Shown piece by piece: positions 19,884 to 29,071 of a stretch of 64,000 nt of DNA (its first letter is position 1; every line of letters begins with the position of its first letter). Both the position numbers and the translations under genes were made by a program. The notes beneath the pieces were generated by a model. It did no database searches. It saw nothing but the letters and a program-made list of their open reading frames with translations, and was not told the DNA's origin. Source of the DNA: Corynebacterium comes (lineage in GTDB: Bacteria; Actinomycetota; Actinomycetes; Mycobacteriales; Mycobacteriaceae); contig NZ_CP046453.1 in NCBI RefSeq assembly GCF_009734405.1, forward strand, positions 558,001 through 622,000, in the 5' to 3' direction.

Positions 19884-20750
19884 ATGAACGCCATTGACAC
19901 CGCTCACCTGCTGACCGTCCTCTTCGTCGTCGGCATCACCGCCGAGGCCATCACCGCTGCGCTGGCGGCGGGTCGGCAGAAGATGGACCTGTTCGGCGTC
20001 GTCGCTCTGGCCGCACTGACCGGCCTGGGTGGCGGCACCATCCGTGACATGATCCTGGACACCTACCCCCTGACATGGGTGGAGGATCCGATCTACCTCA
20101 TCATCGTGGTGGTCGCCGCGCTGGTGACGGTGTCACTGTCGTTCCTCATGCACTACTTCCGGAAGCTCTTCCTGCTCGCCGACGCCGTGGGTCTGGCGAC
20201 CTTCTCGGTGATCGGCACACAGATCGCCCTGGAGCAGGGGCACGGCTTCGTCATCGCATCGGTGGCCGCGGTGGTCAACGGCGTGTCCGGCGGAGTGCTG
20301 CGTGATCTCATGAGCGACCGGGTGCCGCTGGTGTTCTCGAAGGAGCTGTACGCCTCCATCTCCATCATCGCCACGGGCGTCTACATGAGCCTGCTGGCTG
20401 CGGGCGTCGCCGAGAACTGGACCATCGTGATCACCCTGGTCGTGGCATTCGGCGTCCGTGTCATCGCGATGTACTTCGGGCTCAGCCTCCCGGTGTTCGA
20501 TTACCAGGGAGCCGATCACCCCTTCGACCCGCGTGCCTCCCTGTCCTACCGGGCGGCGCGCCGCAACCTGCGCCTGTCGCGGCGCCGCGTCACCTTCGAC
20601 ACCTCGCGTTATTCCCTGCTGGGCAGGATCAACGGGCGTAAGAACAAGGGGAAGAAGCAGCGCTGGTCCCTCCCGGAGGACGCGACGGGTGGGGACCCCG
20701 ACGAGATGCCCGGGCCCGAGGATGAGGGCGGGGCAGTCAGCCCCCGCTAG
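19884..20750 (+). CDS. Trimeric intracellular cation channel-family (UPF0126) membrane protein
   Basis: A 288-residue protein with seven membrane helices arranged as two GGxxRD-bearing repeats: LTGLGGGTIRDMILDTYP and VNGVSGGVLRDLMSDRVP, the hallmark of the YadS/UPF0126 (TRIC-type) family. Bacterial TRIC channels conduct K+ in vitro. After about residue 205 there is a long soluble tail that is very basic (RAARRNLRLSRRRVTF) then acidic at the end, longer than in typical homologues. It begins 2 bp after the xth stop, so it is likely in the same mRNA. Confidence 0.85.
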   Translation: MNAIDTAHLLTVLFVVGITAEAITAALAAGRQKMDLFGVVALAALTGLGGGTIRDMILDTYPLTWVEDPIYLIIVVVAALVTVSLSFLMHYFRKLFLLADAVGLATFSVIGTQIALEQGHGFVIASVAAVVNGVSGGVLRDLMSDRVPLVFSKELYASISIIATGVYMSLLAAGVAENWTIVITLVVAFGVRVIAMYFGLSLPVFDYQGADHPFDPRASLSYRAARRNLRLSRRRVTFDTSRYSLLGRINGRKNKGKKQRWSLPEDATGGDPDEMPGPEDEGGAVSPR

Positions 20751-20763
20751 AGCCCCCCGCTGC

Positions 20764-20789
20764 TAAGATGTGTCAACGACTGACATCTT
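20764..20789 (+). promoter_or_regulatory. -10 and inverted repeat before the 62-aa gene
   Basis: TAAGAT (20764-20769) is a candidate -10. It overlaps an inverted repeat AAGATGT(G)TCA ... TGACATCTT (20765-20789). The repeat could be an operator for the following small gene or a weak terminator for the preceding one. Confidence 0.4.
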
Positions 20790-20823
20790 CTTGTCCTGAA
20801 GTACTACAGAAGTGGAAACACAC

Positions 20824-21012
20824 ATGCGCGCTCTCATCTACCTGGTCCTCGGTGCGGTCCTGCTGGCCGCCGGCATCTTCTGGTACACCGCCATCGGCTT
20901 CTCGGTGCTGGCCATCGTCGCCGCACTCGTGATGGCCACCGGCGGCGCCTTCATCGTCGGCGCCATCGCCATCGGCCTGGACAAGCACAGCCCCACCTCC
21001 CACAAGCTCTAG
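20824..21012 (+). CDS. Small two-helix membrane protein
   Basis: A 62-residue protein consisting almost entirely of two hydrophobic helices (about 2-22 and 25-52) rich in Ala, Gly, Ile and Val, with a short polar end (DKHSPTSHKL). No family is recognised. ATG 20824 is preferred; GTG 20812 in frame would add four residues. A strong hairpin follows the stop, so it looks like an independent gene. Confidence 0.6.
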   Translation: MRALIYLVLGAVLLAAGIFWYTAIGFSVLAIVAALVMATGGAFIVGAIAIGLDKHSPTSHKL

Positions 21013-22131
<1,119 letters not shown>

Positions 22132-22234
22132 CACGCATAACGGTTCCACCCCACAGCGTGCGCCGGGCCACATTTTTCCCTACCGTTGATGGCACATGTC
22201 ACCACAGTGATTGATCAACGGCTAAGGAGTACGC

Positions 22235-23314
22235 GTGGCTACCAGCACACAGCCCGACCGTCGGCACGTCGATGAATTCGGCATCGAACGGGCGCACGAC
22301 GATGACCCGGGTGCCGTGGACAAGGTCCGCGAGAGATCAGAGTTCGTCGACCACCTGATGAGGATGCAGGAGCGCTACTCATCGATGGGTGGAAACCAGT
22401 ACTCCGCGGGCATCACCTACTTCTCGGTCCTGGCGGTCTTCCCGGTCCTCATGCTCGTCATCGCCGCTGCCGCCGCTTTCCTGGCGAACCGACCTGAGGC
22501 GCTCACAGAGGTGCAGAACCAGATCGCCGGTTCCGTCGAGGGCGATCTCGGGGTTCTGATCAACGACATTCTGACCACCGCCATCGAGCAGCGCGGCGCG
22601 GTGGCCGGCATCGGCGCCCTGACGGCCCTGTGGTCCGGCCTGGGGTGGATGAACAACCTGCGCTACGGCGTGTCCAAGATGTGGAAGGTCGACCCGACCG
22701 CGGTCGGCAGCTTCCTCAAAAACAAGTCCAGTGACCTGCTGGGTCTGCTGGGTCTGTTCCTGGCACTGGCGTTGGCCTTCGGCGTCACCGCCATCGGTAG
22801 TTCCGGGGCGACGCAGTACCTCCTGGACTTCCTCGGTCTCGGCGGGATCCCCGGCATCCGCGTGGTGACCTTCGGCGTCGCGCTGCTCGTGGGTCTCCTG
22901 GCGAACTTCCTCGTCATGGCCTGGATGGTGTTCTACCTGCCGCGCACGAGGGTGCCGCGCCGCTCGGGGCTGGAGGCCGCGGCGATCGGCGCAGTCGCAT
23001 TCGAGCTGATCAAGCAGCTCGGTACGTTGTTCGCCTCCAATGCGCTGTCCAACCCGGCGGGCGCGACCTTCGGCCCGATCATCGGCCTGATGGTTGTCCT
23101 GTACCTGGTCTGGCGCCTGGTCATGTACATCTCCGCCTGGGCGGCGAGCACCGAGGAATCGATGCGTCTGGCGCAGATGCCCGCCCCGGAGCCTGCTGTC
23201 ATCCGGGTGCGGGAGGAGATCAACCGCGGACCCGGCGCCGGCACCGCCATCGGTGTGGGTGCCGCCCTCGGCGCCGTGGGCGCAGGCGCCATCGCCCTGC
23301 TGCGCCGGAAATAA
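22235..23314 (+). CDS. YihY/BrkB-family membrane protein
   Basis: A 359-residue inner-membrane protein of the YihY/virulence factor BrkB family, with about six helices. Family-type segments are SSMGGNQYSAGITYFSVLAVFPVLM, LTALWSGLGWMNNLRYGVSKMW, and RSGLEAAAIGAVAFELIKQLG, then LMVVLYLVWRLVMYISAWAAS. The last 45 residues are a cytosolic tail ending in an Ala/Gly-rich helix and RRK. GTG 22235 is preceded by AAGGAG. The function is unproven; the old 'ribonuclease BN' name is not supported. Confidence 0.85.
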   Translation: MATSTQPDRRHVDEFGIERAHDDDPGAVDKVRERSEFVDHLMRMQERYSSMGGNQYSAGITYFSVLAVFPVLMLVIAAAAAFLANRPEALTEVQNQIAGSVEGDLGVLINDILTTAIEQRGAVAGIGALTALWSGLGWMNNLRYGVSKMWKVDPTAVGSFLKNKSSDLLGLLGLFLALALAFGVTAIGSSGATQYLLDFLGLGGIPGIRVVTFGVALLVGLLANFLVMAWMVFYLPRTRVPRRSGLEAAAIGAVAFELIKQLGTLFASNALSNPAGATFGPIIGLMVVLYLVWRLVMYISAWAASTEESMRLAQMPAPEPAVIRVREEINRGPGAGTAIGVGAALGAVGAGAIALLRRK

Positions 23315-23421
23315 CGCGCCTCAGGGTGGAAAGATCCGGGTGGAACTCAGGGACCTTCCGGATGCCGGGGCGGCTGCCACGGCCTTATCCTTGAGATCAA
23401 CGATCACTACAAGGACACAAG

Positions 23422-24288
23422 GTGAATGACATGACCTCCCCGAGCCCCAACCTCTATCAGATCCACGGTCTGGACCGATCTGCCTCGGCAGATGAACTCG
23501 GACGTGTCATCGCGCAACGTGACCTCGACCTCGAGATGCAGGCCATCCCCGACAGTGATCCCCGGCGCAGGCAGCTGCACACCGCTTTCGCCATCCTCGC
23601 CGCCGAGGACCGTCGCGCCACCTATGACGACGCCCTGGACGCCTCCCTGAACCTGACCTGGGATGACCTGGACTACCTGGGTAATTTCGGCACGCTGCCG
23701 GACGTCTCGCTCTTCCCGCCGTCCCAGCCTCAGCCCGCGCCCCAGTCGAATCCCTACAACTATCCGACCTACACCCCCTCGCAGCCCGGTCAGGCGGCCG
23801 ACCCCTTCGCCAACCCCTCCCAGTACACGGCGGGGGTCCCCGCCTACCAGGCGACGTCCGCCGTGCCCGCCGACCGGCCGGGGGCGGGTCTGCGGCTGGG
23901 CATGATGCTTCTCGACGGCCTCGCCGCCTCCATGATCACCGGCGCTCTCGCGGCGATGCTCGGCGCGGACGGTTTCCTCAGCTGGCTGATCGTCAGCCTC
24001 GTCGGGCTCGCCTACTTCCTCGGCTTCGAGGTGTACACGGGTGCCTCCCCGGTCAAACACCTCTTCGGTTACGAGGTCCGCGATTCCACCACCGGCGAGA
24101 AGCTCAGCCTGGAACAGTCCGCGAAGCGTCAGTGGTGGCGCATCATCAACATCGTCCCGGGCATCGGTTCGCTCATCGCCCTCGTCGGCATGATCGTCAT
24201 CGGTGTCTCCATTAACCCGGCCAACCAGCTCATCGGTTCCCACGATCGCTGGGCAGGCGCCGAGGTGGTCCGCAAGCGGGGACGCTAG
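23422..24288 (+). CDS. RDD-family membrane protein with J-like N-terminus
   Basis: A 288-residue protein (GTG 23422; ATG 23431 is an alternative). The N-terminal 75 residues (LYQIHGLDRSASADELGRVIAQRDLD, then RRRQLHTAFAILAAEDRRATYDD) resemble the helical layout of a J-domain, but the HPD motif is absent. A Pro/Gln/Tyr-rich low-complexity linker (about 100-150) follows. The RDD domain (about 152-285) has LRLGMMLLDGLAAS, SPVKHLFGYEVRD and RQWWRIINIVPGIGSLI with three helices. RDD proteins are sometimes transport-related. The function is unknown. Confidence 0.75.
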   Translation: MNDMTSPSPNLYQIHGLDRSASADELGRVIAQRDLDLEMQAIPDSDPRRRQLHTAFAILAAEDRRATYDDALDASLNLTWDDLDYLGNFGTLPDVSLFPPSQPQPAPQSNPYNYPTYTPSQPGQAADPFANPSQYTAGVPAYQATSAVPADRPGAGLRLGMMLLDGLAASMITGALAAMLGADGFLSWLIVSLVGLAYFLGFEVYTGASPVKHLFGYEVRDSTTGEKLSLEQSAKRQWWRIINIVPGIGSLIALVGMIVIGVSINPANQLIGSHDRWAGAEVVRKRGR

Positions 24289-24317
24289 CCGGCCGCGTCC
24301 GGTGTGCAGCGGCGGAT

Positions 24318-24323
24318 TAGCAT
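24318..24323 (+). promoter_or_regulatory. -10 hexamer of the deaminase-like gene (leaderless type)
   Basis: TAGCAT ends 7 nt before ATG 24331. This favours that ATG over ATG 24322, which overlaps the hexamer itself. Confidence 0.55.
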
Positions 24324-24330
24324 GGACACC

Positions 24331-25278
24331 ATGCACGACACCGCCGACATCAGCCCAGACCGCAAGACCGTCAACCGTGAGGTCCTCGCCGGCCTTCCCA
24401 AAGTCCTCATCCACGACCATCTCGCCGGGGCCCCGGCCCAGACCCCCGAGACGCTCACTGCCCAGGTGCGGGATCAGCTCACCGAACTCGCCGCTGACAA
24501 CGTCGTCTACGTCGAGCTCCGGATCTCCCCGGAACTGCACACCGAGGGTGGACTCACTCTCCAGGAGGTCGTGGACTGCGCTGTCGCCGGGCTCGACGTC
24601 CCGCGTATCGACGCCCGCCTCATCCTCACCGCCCAGCGCGGCCGCCTCGTCTCCGAGATCGCCGAACTGGCGGTGCGCAACCACGGCAGGAAGGTCGTCG
24701 GCTTCGACGTCGCCGGCCCGGAAGTCCACTCAGCGGGCACCGACGCGGATGCCTTCCGGAAGCTCCGCGAAGCCTATGTCCCCTTCACCATGCACTCCGG
24801 CCCGGACGGCGACATCGACTCCATCGCCGAGGCCGTGCAGCTGGGGGCCACCCGTCTCAGCCATGCGGTGGCCCTCGTCGATGACTTCTACATCGACACC
24901 GAGGGCTTCGAGGGGGTCCTGCCCGGACGGGTCTCCGGTTGGGTCCGGGACCGCCACCTCACCCTGGAATTCGCCCCCACTCTGGAGGTGCACCTGGGGG
25001 CCGCGGAGGAACTCGGTGACCATCCGTTGACGCTTCTGCAGCAGCTCGGCTTCACCTGCACCGTCAACACCGGCAATCGGACGGTCGCGGGTTCGCTGAC
25101 TGACCAGTTTGTCGCGCTGGCCGACACCTTCGGCTACGGGCCAGAGGAATTCTTCGATCTGACCGTCAACGCCGTGCAGGGCGCCTTCCTCACCGAGGTG
25201 GAGCGGCAGGACCTGCTTGAGCGGGTGATCCTGCCGGCCTATGAGGCGCAGGACTTCGAGGACGACCCAAGTTCCTAG
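24331..25278 (+). CDS. Adenosine deaminase-like protein lacking key catalytic residues
   Basis: A 315-residue member of the adenosine/AMP deaminase TIM-barrel family. Recognisable parts are KVLIHDHLAG (metal His28/His30), DNVVYVELRISPELH, KVVGFDVAGPE and LGATRLSHAV (His178). Two essential motifs are altered: the TVHAGE motif is TMHSGPDG (residues 154-159), losing the proton-shuttling Glu, and NTD(D/N) is NTGN (residues 246-249), losing the metal-binding Asp. About 45-50 residues between the HxH strand and VYVELR are also missing. It therefore probably does not deaminate adenosine and may bind a ligand or have another activity. The frame itself is intact. Confidence 0.75.
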   Translation: MHDTADISPDRKTVNREVLAGLPKVLIHDHLAGAPAQTPETLTAQVRDQLTELAADNVVYVELRISPELHTEGGLTLQEVVDCAVAGLDVPRIDARLILTAQRGRLVSEIAELAVRNHGRKVVGFDVAGPEVHSAGTDADAFRKLREAYVPFTMHSGPDGDIDSIAEAVQLGATRLSHAVALVDDFYIDTEGFEGVLPGRVSGWVRDRHLTLEFAPTLEVHLGAAEELGDHPLTLLQQLGFTCTVNTGNRTVAGSLTDQFVALADTFGYGPEEFFDLTVNAVQGAFLTEVERQDLLERVILPAYEAQDFEDDPSS

Positions 25279-25300
25279 CGGCAGGTGACCCGGCCGGTCC

Positions 25301-26530
25301 CTAGAACCTGGAGAACCGCTTGACCAGCATCTCCTCCAGGTCCTTCCACGCGTTGGCGTGGTCGGTGAAGGGGGCGGAGGGTACGTAGCCCGCGCTTTCG
25401 GTCGAGCCGAGCATGTAGGAGAGGAAGTCCTGCATGCGGGGGTTGGCCAGGAGGTAGGAGTTGAGCGAGTCGTCGGCTGCCCAGTCGGCGGCATCGGCGA
25501 ACAGCTCATAACCGCGGCTCATCTGGGCGGTGTCCACGGCCTCGGGGCCCTTCTCGATGTCCGCCGCCAGCCCCTGGTACGAGTACTCGTTGTCCGGGTG
25601 GACGATGAGCTCGAGTTCGCCGGCGTTCGCCTGGGTCATCACCTGCTCCCAGGTGGCGAGGTTCGCCAGGTCGTGCTCGTCGTTCTCCACCAGCCAGCGG
25701 GCCAGCTGACGGGGGGTGGGGAAGGTGAAGATCTCGCCGTAGCGGCCGAGGAACACCGGTCGGCCCTCGACGTAGGTGCGCAGGGTGTAGAGGGACTTCC
25801 CCTGGATGGTGATCTTCACGGGGTCGATGCCGGCGGCACCCCAGACGGAGGAGTCGTAGGGGTCGGCCTGCTCCTCCGCCTCCTTGGCGGCGAGTTCGGC
25901 CTTCGCGCGGGCCTCGGCTGCGGCGATGCGGGCGGCGTCGATAAGCGACTGTGCCTCTGCCGTTTCCTTGTCGTCGACGTCGATGACGCGGACCTGCGCA
26001 TCGAGGGACTCGACGACCTTCTGCCATTTGTCCAGCACCGTGCGGCCCACAGCGGACCACTCGCCCATGCCGTGCTCACCGGCGTAGTGGTCGGCGCCGC
26101 GGTGGACGTTGCCGAGCATGGAGTGTGAGGCGAAGAACAGGACGGCGTCATCGGCCGCGGTGACTTCGCCCAGGGAGCGGGCGATGTGGAAGATGCGGCC
26201 GAGGGCGGAGACGTTCTCGTAGGACGGTCGCCCGGCCAGCAGCGCGGGGGCGCCGACGATGTCGTAGACGTCCTTCTTCTCCGGCACGATCATGTCGGCC
26301 GGCAGCGACTCGAATGCGCTCCACTTCGGGTGCGAGCGGAGATCGTGCTTCTTGCCCGAGTTCAGGAAGGCCAGCATTTTCGCGGGTGAGGTGAAGAGGA
26401 ACAGCCCTGCGTCGTCGCCGAGGAAGGCCTGCCATTCGGCACCGTGCTCCTTCCAGTTCGGTGCCCACAGGGTGTAGAAGTCACCCTCGGTGAGAGACAG
26501 TTTCACGGGGATGATCGCACGGGAGCTCAT
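25301..26530 (-). CDS. Conserved hypothetical protein with central Ala/Glu-rich coil
   Basis: A 409-residue soluble, acidic protein with no signal peptide or membrane helix. ATG 26530 (MSSRAIIPVKLSLTEGDFYTLW) is chosen; the frame further upstream is antisense to the next region. Two halves look related: residues 15-60 (YTLWAPNWKEHGAEWQAFL, then FLFTSPAKMLAFL) and about 245-290 (LYTLRTYVEGRPVFL, then FTFPTPRQLARWL). This suggests an internal duplication separated by a helical stretch (about 190-225, EARAKAELAAKEAEEQAD). No known family is recognised. It converges with the deaminase-like gene. Confidence 0.6.
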   Translation of the reverse strand: MSSRAIIPVKLSLTEGDFYTLWAPNWKEHGAEWQAFLGDDAGLFLFTSPAKMLAFLNSGKKHDLRSHPKWSAFESLPADMIVPEKKDVYDIVGAPALLAGRPSYENVSALGRIFHIARSLGEVTAADDAVLFFASHSMLGNVHRGADHYAGEHGMGEWSAVGRTVLDKWQKVVESLDAQVRVIDVDDKETAEAQSLIDAARIAAAEARAKAELAAKEAEEQADPYDSSVWGAAGIDPVKITIQGKSLYTLRTYVEGRPVFLGRYGEIFTFPTPRQLARWLVENDEHDLANLATWEQVMTQANAGELELIVHPDNEYSYQGLAADIEKGPEAVDTAQMSRGYELFADAADWAADDSLNSYLLANPRMQDFLSYMLGSTESAGYVPSAPFTDHANAWKDLEEMLVKRFSRF

Positions 26531-26552
26531 GGGCCGGGATTCTACCGGAGTC

Positions 26553-27431
26553 TCATCCGGTCGGCCGCCAGAAACCCTTGAAGGCCATCCCGATGTTGGT
26601 GGTCCGCAGCGGATTGGTCTGCACCGGGTCCCCGGCCTCCACCATCTGTCCGTCGCCGGCGTACATCGCCACGTGGCCGTCCCACACCACGAGATCGCCC
26701 GCAATCAGCTCGTCCGCGCTCACCTGCGTCCCCACGTCCTGTTCTTCCGCCAGCCGCGGGAGCTCCACGCCCGCCTGTCGCCAGGCCCACTGGGTCAGCC
26801 CGCTGCAGTCGAAGCCGCCGTTTCCGGTGCCGCCCCAGACATAGGGCGTGCCAACCTGGCTGAGGGCAGCGGCGACAGCGGCCTCGCCCGACCCGGTGGG
26901 CTCGACGGCGGCCTGCGGTTGCTGCTCAGCTGCGTCCACCGGTGGCTCCTCGGCAGAAAACGGCAGGGGTGCGGTGTGTGCCGTGCGGCTGACCCGGTCG
27001 AGGTCATCCGCCAACGGATCCAGCAGTTCCTGCAGCTCCTGCACCCGGGTAGCGGCCGTATGGGTGAAGCTGCCGGCCAGATTCTGCAGCTCCAGCAGGC
27101 CCCCGGCCTGGGCCCCCGGCACCGGCGCCAGCAGGCGGGGAAGCACCTGCAGAGCCTGCTGGCCCAGCTCCCCGGCCAGATGGAGAAGTTCGGCCCGGGT
27201 GGCCTCGACATGAGCGGCGGCCGAATCGTTGATCCGGGACACCAGTTCCCTGTCCGCGCTGACGGACTGGGCCGTCTCCACCAGGGTTCTCCCGCCCGGT
27301 GAGCCCGCCGCGATCATCTCGCACAGCGGTAGTGCGGCCTGGAAATCCGGCAAGGAGGGCAACCTCAGCTGCGGCAGGGGCGTCGGCTGGAGTCCCGCGA
27401 TCTGCTGGAGCGCGGACACGATCTCCCTCAT
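26553..27431 (-). CDS. NlpC/P60-family peptidoglycan hydrolase without classical signal peptide
   Basis: A 292-residue protein. The N-terminal 170 residues are helical and Leu/Ala/Gln-rich with no signal sequence. The C-terminal NlpC/P60 domain (about 185-290) contains GTPYVWGGTGNGGFDCSGL (catalytic Cys), GDLVVWDGHVAMYAGDGQ (catalytic His) and a following polar residue region, so it should be an active D-Glu-mDAP endopeptidase. ATG 27431 shares its A with the TGA stop of the upstream small gene; GTG 27434 is an alternative. The lack of a Sec signal and the coupling to an EspC-like protein suggest export by another route, perhaps type VII-like (inference). Confidence 0.8.
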   Translation of the reverse strand: MREIVSALQQIAGLQPTPLPQLRLPSLPDFQAALPLCEMIAAGSPGGRTLVETAQSVSADRELVSRINDSAAAHVEATRAELLHLAGELGQQALQVLPRLLAPVPGAQAGGLLELQNLAGSFTHTAATRVQELQELLDPLADDLDRVSRTAHTAPLPFSAEEPPVDAAEQQPQAAVEPTGSGEAAVAAALSQVGTPYVWGGTGNGGFDCSGLTQWAWRQAGVELPRLAEEQDVGTQVSADELIAGDLVVWDGHVAMYAGDGQMVEAGDPVQTNPLRTTNIGMAFKGFWRPTG

Positions 27432-27709
27432 CACAGCCTCCCCAGCTGCGCGGCGAGGGCGTGGTCGGTGCGTTCGGCGGCATCTATGACCCGGTGGGAA
27501 CGTTCCGCCAGCACCCGCGCCCGGTCATGCACCCGCCGGGTCTGGTCATCCAGGTGGGTCAGTGCCTGGTGCAGGGAGGCGGCGAACCGGTCGAGCCCGG
27601 CGGACGCCTCGGGGTGGGGGAGGGGAGTGGGGGGTGGGTGGTCGGCGGCGTCGAGAAGCACGCCGGCCAGCATGCGGGCGCGGTCGGGATCGACGGAGAA
27701 GGATCTCAT
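27431..27709 (-). CDS. EspC/ESX-substrate-like small helical protein
   Basis: A 92-residue protein opening with [20 protein letters not shown], which resembles the start of EspC-type (DUF2580) and other ESX-associated helical-hairpin proteins. A second long helix follows ([29 protein letters not shown]). There is no WxG turn and no obvious YxxxD/E export signal at the end, so the assignment is tentative. It is translationally coupled (TGATG) to the NlpC/P60 gene. It is divergent from upp. Confidence 0.55.
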   Translation of the reverse strand: MRSFSVDPDRARMLAGVLLDAADHPPPTPLPHPEASAGLDRFAASLHQALTHLDDQTRRVHDRARVLAERSHRVIDAAERTDHALAAQLGRL

Positions 27710-27815
27710 GCCTTAATTGGACTGCGGAAAGGGTCGGAAGGTTCCCGGGAACCTGCGGATTCTCCACGATCATGTTCTTGTGCAGGACGAACACTACCGC
27801 CGGTCGCGCCGGGTC

Positions 27816-27821
27816 TAGCAT
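27816..27821 (+). promoter_or_regulatory. -10 hexamer of upp (leaderless type)
   Basis: TAGCAT ends 7 nt before ATG 27829. This fixes the start at MEITIV rather than the in-frame ATG at 27820. Confidence 0.6.
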
Positions 27822-27828
27822 GGGGTCC

Positions 27829-28464
27829 ATGGAGATAACCATCGTCGATCATCCGCTTGCAGCCTCCCGCCTCACCCTCATGCGCGACCACCGCAGCGAC
27901 AACACCGCTTTCCGTGCAGCCCTGGCTGACCTGGGCACCATGCTGGTGTATGAAGCCTCCCGGAACCTGCCCGTGGAGCATTTCGAATGCCAGACCCCGG
28001 TCGCCCTCGCGGAAGGGACGCGGCTGGAGAACCCGCCGATCATTGTGCCGGTGATCCGCGCCGGGCTGGGCATGGTTGATCCGGCGCTGTCGATGATCCC
28101 TGACGCGCAGGTGGGCTTCATCGGGCTGGCCCGCAACGAGGTCACCCACGAACCTGTTCCCTACCTGGAGGCTCTGCCGCACGATCTGACCGGTCGCACC
28201 GTGTTCGTGGTGGACCCGATGCTTGCCACCGGCGGGTCCCTGCTGCATGCCATCCGGCTGCTGGCGGAGCGCGGTGCCACGGACATCACCGCGATCTGCA
28301 TGGTTTCGGCCCAGCCGGGTGTGGACGCGCTCGCGAACTCCGGCCTGCCCTGCCGCTTGGTGACGGCGTGCGTCGATCCGGAACTGAACGCTGACGCCTA
28401 CATCGTGCCTGGTCTGGGCGATGCCGGTGACCGCCTGTACGGTCCCCGCAACATCGACCTGTAG
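27829..28464 (+). CDS. upp: Uracil phosphoribosyltransferase
   Basis: A 211-residue enzyme that salvages uracil with PRPP to UMP. Signatures are [50 protein letters not shown], the PRPP-binding loop [14 protein letters not shown] and the uracil-binding C-terminal [15 protein letters not shown]. The length is exactly typical. It is divergent from the EspC-like gene and is followed by the operators of the XRE regulator gene. Confidence 0.97.
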   Translation: MEITIVDHPLAASRLTLMRDHRSDNTAFRAALADLGTMLVYEASRNLPVEHFECQTPVALAEGTRLENPPIIVPVIRAGLGMVDPALSMIPDAQVGFIGLARNEVTHEPVPYLEALPHDLTGRTVFVVDPMLATGGSLLHAIRLLAERGATDITAICMVSAQPGVDALANSGLPCRLVTACVDPELNADAYIVPGLGDAGDRLYGPRNIDL

Positions 28465-28481
28465 CTGAACCCTCCGATCCT

Positions 28482-28519
28482 GCCCACTGCAGTGGGCGGT
28501 GATCTCCCACTCCGGTGGG
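28482..28519 (+). promoter_or_regulatory. Tandem palindromic operators before the XRE regulator
   Basis: A perfect 16-bp palindrome GCCCACTGCAGTGGGC (28482-28497) is followed, 23 bp centre to centre, by CCCAC-TCCG-GTGGG (28506-28519). Both share CCCAC-N4-GTGGG arms. They lie between upp and the XRE gene start (28532) and are best explained as dimer sites for that regulator. The first could also act as a terminator hairpin for upp. Confidence 0.65.
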
Positions 28520-28531
28520 CACGTTGGAGGG

Positions 28532-29023
28532 ATGGCGCAGAGAAGCGAGTGGAAGCCGTGGCCGAGTTATGGTCTCCGGCTGGGCAGGAACCTCTACACG
28601 CTGCGTCGGATGCGGGGGCTGACGCAGGAGCAGTTGGCGTCGTTGTCCGACGTCTCACGCAACTCCATCTCCAACATCGAGCGCAACCTCAACAATGCGG
28701 GTACCGCCACGGACCCCCACCTGTCCATCGTCTACCGGCTCGCCCGGGCCCTCGACGTCCCGCCGGCGGCGTTGCTGCCGGGTGGTGACCATCCGGTGGC
28801 GGACATCTGTTCGGCGGAGAAGGTCGGGATCTCGATCCGCTGGCCGGAAAGCGGGGATGACCTCCGCCCGTTCCGGCGCACGTTCGCCCAGCAGGGTAGC
28901 GGGCCCCGCTACGAGGATGAGCCGCCTCTCGGGGAGGTCGGCCTGCCGCAGGTCGTCGACGAGCCTGGTCGGAAGACGTCCGGCCCGAAGGGGATAGAGG
29001 GTAGGGGACCTGTCACGGAGTAG
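28532..29023 (+). CDS. XRE-family transcriptional regulator
   Basis: A 163-residue protein with an N-terminal Cro/C1-type helix-turn-helix (about 15-75: LGRNLYTLRRMRGLTQEQLASLSDVSRNSISNIER, then ATDPHLSIVYRLARALDVPPAALL). Residues 45-55 carry a small insert (NLNNAGTATDP) between recognition helix and last helices. The C-terminal half is polar, Pro/Gly-rich and unrecognised. ATG 28532 is chosen; GTG 28499 would place the operators inside the coding region. GGAGG is only 1 nt from the ATG, so translation initiation is unusual. Autoregulation through the two palindromes is likely. Confidence 0.75.
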   Translation: MAQRSEWKPWPSYGLRLGRNLYTLRRMRGLTQEQLASLSDVSRNSISNIERNLNNAGTATDPHLSIVYRLARALDVPPAALLPGGDHPVADICSAEKVGISIRWPESGDDLRPFRRTFAQQGSGPRYEDEPPLGEVGLPQVVDEPGRKTSGPKGIEGRGPVTE

Positions 29024-29071
29024 CATTGGGGCGGTAGGTCCTTGGCTCAAGGTCTTCGGAAAGGACAGTCC

